In this document: positions 15,388 through 23,900 of the stretch, one piece after another
How the letters are laid out: every line of letters starts with the position of its first letter
Position numbering within the stretch: position 1 is the first letter of the stretch
NCBI GenBank assembly: GCA_964369475.1
Contig: CAYJFK010000035.1
Location: 1-24,630 of the forward strand
Source: CAYJFK01 sp964369475
Lineage (GTDB): Bacteria > Bacillota > Clostridia > Oscillospirales > Feifaniaceae
Reading direction: 5' to 3'
DNA: 24,630 nucleotides
Made by a program: the position numbers and the translations under genes
The notes under the pieces: generated by a model
Seen by the model: only the letters and a program-made list of their open reading frames with translations
Database searches by the model: none
What the model was told of the DNA's origin: nothing

Positions 15388-15540
15388 TTGGAGAAAAAGT
15401 GTTTTCTCCAAACTAAAAAATCAGCTAAAGCTGATTTTAACGCCCTCGGGGCGGGAATTTAACGCCAGAGGGCACCCTGATGGTGCCCCCTCGCCGCTCC
15501 CCCTCCTTCCGAAGGGGCTATATTTTATGTTTTTCTCCAG
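15388..15540 (+). repeat. 153-bp repeat element, copy 2 (complete)
   Basis: The same length and module order as the element at 111-263. It has ends TTGGAGAAAAA and TTTTTCTCCAG, then AAATCAGCT/AGCTGATTT, CGCCC/GGGCG and the GC-rich module with GGCACC/GGTGCC. It lies exactly between two related terminator hairpins, 15356-15383 and 15548-15572. The end hairpin extends into flanking sequence (15382-15417, 16 bp). Confidence 0.87.
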
Positions 15541-15547
15541 CCTGAAT

Positions 15548-15572
15548 CCCGACCGTATGGTCGGGTTTTTTT
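15548..15572 (+). terminator. Intrinsic terminator right of repeat copy 2
   Basis: CCCGACC, GTAT loop, GGTCGGG and a seven-T run. It is a near copy of the core of the terminator at 15356-15383. The following 165 bases up to the next promoter hold no gene that I can see. Confidence 0.9.
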
Positions 15573-15738
15573 ATTGCGACTTATTTAAAAAACTTTTTAG
15601 AGGGAGGCTTATAAGCGGCCTTATAAAAATAAATAATTATTTACTTTTATATTTATTTACCATTACAACCTCCTTTAAACTGTGCAAATTCTATAAAAGC
15701 TATCTGCATTTTTCGCCCTTTTGACAGTAACTGCACTG

Positions 15739-15767
15739 TTGAATATTATTATAAAGTATGCGATAAT
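15739..15767 (+). promoter_or_regulatory. Promoter of LysM-flavoprotein paralogue 2
   Basis: TTGAAT (15739-15744), 17 bases, GATAAT (15762-15767) with an extended -10 TGC in front. The promoters at 18237 and 20846 share the spacing and sequence. Confidence 0.75.
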
Positions 15768-15811
15768 TAATTCAATTGCACAATTTCAAAAAAATTTAGG
15801 AGGACGAAAAA

Positions 15812-18025
15812 ATGCGAAAGATGCGTAAAATTGCCCTCATTCTTGCACTTGTAATGGTGCTCGGTCTTGTGGGCGGTGCGGCTTCTTATACGGTACAGTC
15901 GGGCGACGTGCTGTGGAGAATCGCACAGGATTTCGGCACAGACTACATGAGCCTTGCTAAGGCAAACGGCATAGACAACCCCAATCTGATATACCCCGGT
16001 CAAGTTATAACTTGGGGAGAGGCGACACCCGAGCCAACACCCGAGCCAACACCCGAGCCGACACCCGAGCCGACCGACCTTATGACATATACAGGCACAG
16101 CCCAAGGCTATGGCGGTGATATAGTCGTAACGCTTACATACGAAGGCGACATGCTTGTCTCTGTGAAAATTGTAGGCGAGGGCGAGACGGTTGGCATAGG
16201 CACAAATGCAATCAGCGCAATGCCCGACATGATTGTAACGGCAGGCGGCGCAGAGGTCGACAATGTTGCAGGTGCTACCGTCACATCGGAAGCTATAAAG
16301 ACCGCAGTAATGGCGGCAATGCCAAAAACAGAGGGCGAAGTTGCTGTCGCTAAAGACGGCACATACGAGGCTACCGCCAAGGGCAGAGAGGGCGACATTA
16401 CTGTTGCCGTTACAATGTCGGGCGGCAAGATTGCGGATATAGAGCTAAAGGACTTCCACGAGACATACGGCCTTGGCGACGTTGCGGCAGAGGTAGTTAT
16501 TGCCGACATGCTAATGTACAACACAACGACTGTCGACATGGTGGCAGGTGCTACCGTAACCTCGGCGGCACTTATGACGGCAGTGGCAGATGCGGTCGAG
16601 CAGTCGGGCGGCGACATGGTGGCCTTTAAGAGTCCTGCACCCGACAAGACATACTCGAGCGACGATATGACGAGCGAAGTGCTTGTTGTGGGCGGCGGCA
16701 TAGCAGGACTAACGGCGGCAACTCAAGCGGCAGAACTTGGCGCAGATGTTATCCTAATAGAAAAAATGGGCACGACGGGCGGTAGCACAGTGCGCTCGGG
16801 CGGCAAGATTTTGGCGGCCGAATCCTCTATTCAAGAGCTAAACGGAATAGAGGACAGCACAGAGGATTTCTACGACTTCCTAATGGATGTCGCAGATGGC
16901 AAGAGCGACCCCGTTAAAACGAGAATTTCGGCGGAAATGTCGGGCGCAAACATCGACTGGCTAATAGAGCACGGCTCGCAGTTTGCCGAGACAATGGAAC
17001 CGCTTCACGCTAAATATACCCCCACAAGAGGCATATACACTGTTGGCGGCGGCGGTATGACAGACGGCTTTGGCGGTGGCATGACAGTGCCGCTTGAAAA
17101 TTCCGCCAAGGAGCTCGGCGTTGAAGTTTACACAAACACAAGGGCGACCAAGCTAATAACAAACGACGACGGCGCAGTTATAGGCGCAATGGTCGAGTAC
17201 AAAGATGGCACAACGGCAAATTACTATGCAGACGCAGTTGTCCTTGCAACGGGCGGATTTGACTCCAACAAGGAAATGATGGCGACATACATGCCCGACC
17301 TTCCTGTACCGATGAATGTCGGCTCGGCAAACGGCAATGTCGGCGACGGCCTGCAAATGGCACTCGATGTCGGCGCTGAAATTAAGGCAAACGGAGGAGC
17401 GATATTCTTATGGCTCGACTTCTTCGGCGGTGTCGGCGAAGTTGGCGGCCTATATGTAAACGAGCATGGCGAGAGATTTATGGACGAGAGCGACTTCTGG
17501 TTTACAAGAACCAAGGAGATGATCGAAGATAAGAGCAGGTCGATCTACTACATCTTAGACGACAGCATGGCGACAGACAGAATAAGATCTATCTCGGGCG
17601 AGGCGATCGATATGGCGACAGGCAAATACATCTTGATGGCAGACACAATTGAAGATCTTGAAACAAATCTCGGCATGACAGACCTTACAGCAACGGTAGA
17701 GCGCTACAACGAGCTTGCAAAAATGGGCGAGGACAGCGACTACAACAAGTCGGCCGAGCTAATGAGCGAAGTGGCAGAGGGCCCCTTCTATGCAATCCCC
17801 TTCGGCACATCGCTTTCAGGCTCGATGGGCGGCCCTGTTACAAATGAAAAAGCACAGGTTATAGACACAAATGGCGACCCAATCGTAGGCCTATACGCCG
17901 CAGGCGAAGTTGCAAACGGCGACCTATACTACATCGAATACCCGGGATCCGGAACATCTATAATGTTTGCAGTTGCAATGGGTAGAGTGGCAGGCCAAGA
18001 GGCCGCAACAATGGCAGGCAACTGA
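15812..18025 (+). CDS. LysM-anchored, flavinylated FAD-dependent reductase, paralogue 2 (divergent active site)
   Basis: A 737-residue protein with signal peptide (1-24), LysM (25-68), a TPEP-repeat linker (72-88), and two FMN domains with attachment motifs DNVAGAT (Asp150) and DMVAGAT (Asp242). The FAD domain begins at VVGGGIAG (292-299). The signal peptide and LysM nearly match paralogue 1. The catalytic part differs: HHTMGG is replaced by SLSGSMGG (667-674), the NRxG arginine segment by YPGSGTSIM, and the TRD arginine segment by FWFTRTKEM. It therefore lacks two of the three fumarate-type residues and probably reduces a different kind of acceptor. AGGAGG lies upstream of the ATG. Located 476 bp after paralogue 1, it has its own promoter and terminator. 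Confidence 0.9.
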   Translation: MRKMRKIALILALVMVLGLVGGAASYTVQSGDVLWRIAQDFGTDYMSLAKANGIDNPNLIYPGQVITWGEATPEPTPEPTPEPTPEPTDLMTYTGTAQGYGGDIVVTLTYEGDMLVSVKIVGEGETVGIGTNAISAMPDMIVTAGGAEVDNVAGATVTSEAIKTAVMAAMPKTEGEVAVAKDGTYEATAKGREGDITVAVTMSGGKIADIELKDFHETYGLGDVAAEVVIADMLMYNTTTVDMVAGATVTSAALMTAVADAVEQSGGDMVAFKSPAPDKTYSSDDMTSEVLVVGGGIAGLTAATQAAELGADVILIEKMGTTGGSTVRSGGKILAAESSIQELNGIEDSTEDFYDFLMDVADGKSDPVKTRISAEMSGANIDWLIEHGSQFAETMEPLHAKYTPTRGIYTVGGGGMTDGFGGGMTVPLENSAKELGVEVYTNTRATKLITNDDGAVIGAMVEYKDGTTANYYADAVVLATGGFDSNKEMMATYMPDLPVPMNVGSANGNVGDGLQMALDVGAEIKANGGAIFLWLDFFGGVGEVGGLYVNEHGERFMDESDFWFTRTKEMIEDKSRSIYYILDDSMATDRIRSISGEAIDMATGKYILMADTIEDLETNLGMTDLTATVERYNELAKMGEDSDYNKSAELMSEVAEGPFYAIPFGTSLSGSMGGPVTNEKAQVIDTNGDPIVGLYAAGEVANGDLYYIEYPGSGTSIMFAVAMGRVAGQEAATMAGN
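16024..16071 (+). repeat. Four 12-bp tandem repeats encoding the TPEP linker
   Basis: Four units of RACACCCGAGCC encode Thr-Pro-Glu-Pro. The other paralogues have one or two such units, so the linker length between LysM and the redox domains probably varies by slippage. Confidence 0.85.
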
Positions 18026-18057
18026 TGAGCTACACAAGCTAAATTGAAAATGCTTTT

Positions 18058-18095
18058 ATCCCCCTTGCGACCATTGGTCGTAAGGGGGATTTTTA
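18058..18095 (+). terminator. Terminator of paralogue 2
   Basis: A 15-bp stem ATCCCCCTTGCGACC / GGTCGTAAGGGGGAT with an ATT loop and a T run, 33 bases after the stop. Confidence 0.92.
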
Positions 18096-18236
18096 TTAGG
18101 AGAAGTCTGACGAAAAACTGCACAGTAAATATTTATTTATAATCTTGCGTCCTGCCTCAACAATGAAAACAAGTGAATTGTACAATATTTATAAAAATAT
18201 CCCATTATTTTTGTTGGAAAAAGAGGAAGATTGTTA

Positions 18237-18265
18237 TTGAATTGTCAAATGTAATGTGCGATAAT
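18237..18265 (+). promoter_or_regulatory. Promoter of LysM-flavoprotein paralogue 3
   Basis: TTGAAT (18237-18242), 17 bases, GATAAT (18260-18265), with TGC directly before the -10 as in paralogue 2. Confidence 0.75.
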
Positions 18266-18273
18266 TAATGCAA

Positions 18274-18286
18274 TGCACGGTGTGCA
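18274..18286. promoter_or_regulatory. Small palindrome at the paralogue 3 transcription start
   Basis: TGCACGGTGTGCA has GCAC and GTGC arms around GGT and lies about eight bases after the -10 box. It could be an operator; a related TTGCAC occurs at the same place in paralogue 2. Confidence 0.35.
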
Positions 18287-18312
18287 AAATTATAAATTAG
18301 GAGGACATACAC

Positions 18313-20664
18313 ATGCAAAACATGCGCAAAATTGCCCTAACTCTTGCACTTGTAATGGTGCTCGCACTTGTGGGCGGTGCGGCTTCTTACACTGTACAAT
18401 CGGGCGACGTACTTTGGAGAATCGCACAGGATTTCGGCACAGACTATATGTCACTTGCTAAGGCAAACGGCATAGATAACCCAAATCTAATATACCCCGG
18501 TCAAGTTATAACTTGGGGCGAGACGGCGACAGAGCCAACACCCGAGCCCGAAGTTCCAATGGAGCCAATGGTGCATTATTCGGCCACAGCACAGGGCTTT
18601 GGCGGCACTGTTGAAGTTTTCCTTTCCTATCAAGGTGATACGCTTGTAGATGTTGGTGTCGAAGGCGATGCCGAAACAGCAGGTATCGGCACAAAGGCAA
18701 TCGAGGCAATGCCGGCCATGATTTTAGCGGCAGGCAGTGCCGATGTAGATAACGTTGCAGGGGCAACGGTAACGGCAGATGCTATCAAGGCGGCTACAAA
18801 GGCGGCCATCGACAAAAAGATGGGTGTTATGCCCGAAGATGCCGGCATGGTATCGGGCACATACGAAACAACAGTTGTAGGCGCACAGGGCCCTCTAACC
18901 GTTGAAGTTACCCTAACAGAAGATGCAATCTCAAATGTTGTTGTAACAAACCACGTTGAAACACCGAGCGTTGGCGATGTTGCGGTTGAGAAGATCCCGA
19001 CAGCAATAGTCGAGTACAACTCGATAGCGGTAGACAGCATTGCAGGAGTTACAGTAACATCGTCGGCAATAAAAAGAGCCGTTACAGAGTGCATCACAAC
19101 GGCAGGCGGCAACACAGCAGACTTTATGGCATATAACCCCCCGGCCGCAGAGGACATTGAGATGACAGCAGATGTTGTCATTGTCGGTGGCGGCGGTGCA
19201 GGTATGTCGGCGGCGGCAACAGCTTTAGAGGCAGGCGCATCGGTCATTGTTATCGAAAAGACAGGCTTTATCGGCGGTAACTCGATAATTGCAGGCGGCA
19301 TATACAATGCACCCGACCCCTCCAAGCAGGACGACTCTACATTTGCAGGCGATCTTGATTCCTACATAGAAGCAGTTCTTGCGGAAGAGCCTGTAAACGA
19401 GGTTCACGAAGAACTTCTTGCTATAATCGAGAAGGATTTTGAAGAGTACAAAAATAGCGACAGAGCAATGTTCGACAGCCCCGAATTTTTCGCTGTTCAA
19501 TCGTGGAACGCAGGCGACAAGGTGGGCGATCTTGCTATGATGTACCTTATGACATCAAATTCCCTCGATACTCTACATTGGTTCGAGTCCTACGGCATGG
19601 AGTTTGACGAAGAAGTTACTCTTGCAAGCGGATCGCTATACCCAAGAACTCACGGCGCAATCCTACCAAACGGCACAGGCTACTTCCACGCTCTTGACAA
19701 TGCAATAGCACAGTACGACAACTTTACACTTCTAATGGACACAGAGGGCACAAGCCTAATAATGGACGGCGATGCAGTAGTTGGCGTTAATGCTGTCGGC
19801 AAAGACGGCAACACAGTTACACTACACGCAAACAGCGGTGTTATAATGGCAACAGGCGGCTTTGCAGGTAATGTTGAACTTCGTGAGCAGTATGCCGACA
19901 AAGAAAAGTGGCCCGACCTTGGCCCGCAGGTTCCGACCTCCAACATGGCAGGCGTAACGGGTGACGGCATATTCATGGCGCAAGATGCAGGTGCACAGCT
20001 TGTCAACATGGATCAAGTTCAGCTACTTCACATTTGTAACCCGATAACAGGTCTAACGACAGAGATTACAGTTGTAGACATGTTTGTAAACCAAGAGGGC
20101 AACCGTTTTGTCCGTGAGGACGGCAGACGTGACGAGATGTCCAAGGCGATAATCGCACAGACAGGCGGCATTATGTACAGCATATTCAGCGCCGACTACA
20201 CACCAAACGGCGAGGAGACAAAGGCACTTGGCGGCATGACACTTGGCTACATGCTCGAAAACGACATAGCAGGCTATGTTAAGGCAGATACAATAGAAGA
20301 ACTTGCAGAACTTCTCGACATGCCGGCAGATGCTCTTGCAAAGTCGGTTGCAGATCACAACAGCTTTGTAGACGGCACAGCAACAGATCCGCTCGGTCGT
20401 GTTGCATTCCAAGGCAAAAAGATCGAAACAGGCCCCTTCTATGCCTACCCAAGAAGCCCTGCTGTTCACCACACAATGGGCGGTGTAGTTATAGATGAAG
20501 AAACAAGAGTTCTGAACGATAATGGCGACGTTATAGATGGTCTATACGCCGCAGGCGAAATAACAGGTATCCTTCACGGTGCAAACCGTGTTGGCGGAAA
20601 TGCTATCGTAGACTTTGCGGTATTCGGCCGCATTGCAGGCGAAAGCGCAGCGATGGATAAATAA
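18313..20664 (+). CDS. LysM-anchored, flavinylated fumarate-reductase-like flavoprotein, paralogue 3
   Basis: A 783-residue protein with signal peptide (1-24), LysM (25-68), linker and two FMN-binding domains. The first domain has DNVAGAT (Asp145). The second has DSIAGVT (Asp241), where the usual Ala of GAT is Val, so its flavinylation is uncertain. The FAD domain starts at VIVGGGGAG (289-297). Fumarate-reductase-type residues are present: Arg606 (GRRD), His719/720 (HHTMGG) and Arg759 (ANRVGGN). The Fcc3 His365 region is replaced (QLLHICNP). The first about 180 residues are very close to paralogue 1, while the FAD domain is much less similar. AGGAGG precedes the ATG. It is its own transcription unit. 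Confidence 0.9.
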   Translation: MQNMRKIALTLALVMVLALVGGAASYTVQSGDVLWRIAQDFGTDYMSLAKANGIDNPNLIYPGQVITWGETATEPTPEPEVPMEPMVHYSATAQGFGGTVEVFLSYQGDTLVDVGVEGDAETAGIGTKAIEAMPAMILAAGSADVDNVAGATVTADAIKAATKAAIDKKMGVMPEDAGMVSGTYETTVVGAQGPLTVEVTLTEDAISNVVVTNHVETPSVGDVAVEKIPTAIVEYNSIAVDSIAGVTVTSSAIKRAVTECITTAGGNTADFMAYNPPAAEDIEMTADVVIVGGGGAGMSAAATALEAGASVIVIEKTGFIGGNSIIAGGIYNAPDPSKQDDSTFAGDLDSYIEAVLAEEPVNEVHEELLAIIEKDFEEYKNSDRAMFDSPEFFAVQSWNAGDKVGDLAMMYLMTSNSLDTLHWFESYGMEFDEEVTLASGSLYPRTHGAILPNGTGYFHALDNAIAQYDNFTLLMDTEGTSLIMDGDAVVGVNAVGKDGNTVTLHANSGVIMATGGFAGNVELREQYADKEKWPDLGPQVPTSNMAGVTGDGIFMAQDAGAQLVNMDQVQLLHICNPITGLTTEITVVDMFVNQEGNRFVREDGRRDEMSKAIIAQTGGIMYSIFSADYTPNGEETKALGGMTLGYMLENDIAGYVKADTIEELAELLDMPADALAKSVADHNSFVDGTATDPLGRVAFQGKKIETGPFYAYPRSPAVHHTMGGVVIDEETRVLNDNGDVIDGLYAAGEITGILHGANRVGGNAIVDFAVFGRIAGESAAMDK

Positions 20665-20679
20665 GCAAGGATAGATCTA

Positions 20680-20715
20680 AAAAAACCTCTCACAGCTTAT
20701 TGTGGGAGGTTTTTT
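20680..20715 (+). terminator. Terminator of paralogue 3
   Basis: AAAAAACCTCTCAC / GTGGGAGGTTTTTT with one G-T pair and an eight-base loop region, 15 bases after the stop codon. Confidence 0.92.
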
Positions 20716-20845
20716 ATGACGATAAATGCAAAATCGGTAAAGCAAAATTTACTATAAATGCAAATTGAGGATTAAAATTTATATTATTTGTGCATTTTTC
20801 ATGAATTTTCTAATGAATATTTGTTAATAAAGAAATAACTTTCTG

Positions 20846-20874
20846 TTGCATAATTACCGTCATTGTGCGATAAT
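20846..20874 (+). promoter_or_regulatory. Promoter of LysM-flavoprotein paralogue 4
   Basis: TTGCAT (20846-20851), 17 bases, GATAAT (20869-20874), preceded by TGTGC as in paralogue 3. Confidence 0.75.
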
Positions 20875-20921
20875 ATATACGCTACTTTTATGTAGACATA
20901 TCTTTTAGGAGGACACAACAC

Positions 20922-23900
20922 ATGCAAAACATGCGTAAAATTGCACTAATGTTAGCACTTGTAATGGCCTTTGCCCTTGTGGGCGGAGCGGCTTCTTACA
21001 CGGTACAGTCTGGCGACGTACTTTGGAGAATTGCCCAAGACTTCGGCACAGATTACAAGTCGCTTGCAGAGGCAAACGGCATTGACAATCCCAACCTAAT
21101 CTACCCCGGACAGGTAATAACATGGGGCGAGGAAGCTCCCGTAGAGCCCACTCCGGAGCCCACACCTGAAACAGGAACTGCCACATACACCGGTACAGCC
21201 CTTGGCTACGGCGGTGAGATGACAGTTTCGGTTACAATGGACGGCGACAAAATAACAGGTGTTTCTGTTACATCGCACAGCGAGACAACAGGAATTGGCA
21301 CAAATGCCATAGATGCACTACCTTCGAAAATTGCAGAGACAAATTCCGTAATGGTTGACACAGTTGCAGGCGCAACAAAGAGCAGCGAAGCTATACTTGA
21401 AGCTGTTAAAGCGGCACTTGTAGCAGGCGGATTTGACCTTGCAAACTACGAAATTGAAGTAGGCAGCACAGAAAAAACACTTGAGAATGCTACATACGAC
21501 GTTGTTATCGTCGGCGGCGGCGGTGCAGGTCTTACAGCTGCTATCGAAGCGAAGTCGCTCGGCGCAAGCGTTGTTATTGTAGAGAAAATGCCCTTTGTAG
21601 GCGGAAACACAATTCTTGCTCACGGCGAATTTGCAGTTGCAAATAGCTGGATTCAAGAGGAGCAGGGCATTGAAGATAGCCCCGAGCTATTTGCTAACGA
21701 CCTATACGCAGCAGGCGACGAGCTTGGCGACTACGAAGTAGTTTTGAAAATGGCAGAGGAGAGCGGCCCCACAACACTTTGGCTACGTGACTTTGTAGGC
21801 GTTGAGTTTACAGAGGGTTACTTAGGCCAAGAAGGCGGCCACAGTGTAGCAAGACAGGTTCTTCCTATCGGTCATGGTGTTGAGCTTGTAGCAACACTGC
21901 TTGAGAAGGCAGAGGAGCTCGGCGTTGAAATTATGACAGAGGTTAAGGGCGAGTCGCTCGTTCAAGATGCATCGGGCAGAGTTACGGGAATTAACGTTTC
22001 CTCGGGCGATGCTACTGCTGTTATCTCGGCAACAAACGGCCTAATCCTTGCAACGGGCGGATTTGGCGCAAACGTGGAAATGCGCGAGCAGTACAACACA
22101 ATCTGGGCTTCGCTTGGCGCAGAAATGCCCACAAGTAATGCCGCTGGCATCACAGGCGATGGCATGATCATGGCTCAAGATATCGGCGCACAGCTACAAA
22201 ACATGGAGCAAATCCAGCTCTACCCCTTTAACAACCCAATAACAGGTGTCTTTACAGCTATCGAAGCTCCAAACTGGACAAACGAAGGCCACATGTACAT
22301 CAACCAAGCAGGCGAGCGTTTTGTTAACGAGTTCTCGACACGTAAATACAGAGCGGCAGAGATATTAGCTCAAGAGGGCGAGTATGTATATGTTGTTTAC
22401 AATCAAGCAGTTGCAGACAGACTCGGTCTTGAAGAAGACTATGCAGACGTATATGCAACATCGCTCGAGCAGGGCGTATTCTTCAAGGCAGACACAATTG
22501 AAGAGATTGCAACTCACTACGACATAGACCCTGTAACACTTCAAGCAACACTTGACAAGTACAACGCAGGCATAGCAGCAGGCGACGACGAGTTTGGCCG
22601 TGAGTACGGCATGGTAGAAATGCACGAAGGCCCTTGGTTCATCCTAAAGGGCAAGTCGACAGTTCACCACACAATGGGCGGCATTAAGATCGACCCCGAT
22701 GCAAGAGTTCTTGACACAGAGGGCAATGTAATCGACGGCCTATACGCAGCAGGCGAAGTTACAGGCTCGACACACGGTTCCGAGCGTGTTGGTTCTTGCG
22801 CAATTACAGACGTTCTAATCTACGGCCGCATTGCAGGTAACAGCGCAGCTAAGGCAAACGATACAGTCTACACAGCCGATGTCATCATTGCAGGTGCAGG
22901 CGGCGCGGGCATGTCGGCTGCTATTCAAGCGGCAGACAGCGGCGCAAGCGTTGTTATCTTGGAGAAGATGAGCTACGCAGGCGGTAACACGGTTCGCTCC
23001 GAGGGCGGCACAAACGCTGCAGGCACAACAATGCAGGCAGATCAAGGCATTACAGACTCCCCCGAGATGATGTATGCCGATGCAATGGCAGGCGGCAAGG
23101 ACATGAGTGATCCCGACCTTCTAACATTCTTCACAGAGAGCTCAGCCTCGACAGTTGAATGGCTAACAGAGCTCGGCGCAGACCTAACAAGCATCGGTCA
23201 AGGTGCAGGTCAGAGTGCCGCTCGTCTACACAGACCTTTCGACGGCTCCAAGATCGGCGCACACCTTGTTCCAGTTCTAATGGCGAACTTAGAGGAGAGA
23301 GGCATTGAAATTCTCTACTCGACAGAGGTTACAAAGCTAATCGAGACCGACGGCAAGGTTACAGGCCTTGAGGCAGTAGATGCCGACGGCAACACTCTAA
23401 CATTTAGCGGCAACGCAGTCGTTATGGCGACGGGCGGATTTGGCGCAAACCCCGACATATACACAGAATATCGCCCTGATCTTGTAGGCTTTAGCACAAC
23501 AAACCACATCGGCGCAACGGGCGACGGTATTGCTATTGCTCAGGAAATAGGCGCAGATGTTATCCACATGGATCAAATCCAAACTAACCCCACAGTAGAG
23601 CCTTCCTCCAACATTGTTATCTCGGAGAGCGTTCGTGGATTTAGTGCAATATTTGTAAACAGCGACGGCGAGAGATTTACAAATGAAATGGGCACAAGAG
23701 ACGTGCTTTCGGCAGAGATCTTAGGCCTACCCGAGAAGTACACATATCTTGTCTTTGATCAGCAGGCAATGGACGCAATGGCGGCACTTCGTGAGAACTA
23801 CGACAAGGGCATTATAATGGAGGGCGAGACCCTTGCAGAGCTTGCAACTGTAATCGGTGTTGACGGCACAGCTCTTGAAGCAACTGTCGAGACATGGAAC

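Noticed and set aside
15573..15738. Small gene or riboswitch between the repeat and paralogue 2
   Set aside because: Only short AT-rich reading frames without ribosome binding sites, and no recognisable FMN riboswitch or other aptamer core.
22840..22880. Frameshift or missed stop joining two genes in the 1201-residue protein
   Set aside because: The frame runs on without interruption through a short linker, and there is no start codon with a ribosome binding site at the junction. Independent sequence confirmation is still worthwhile.
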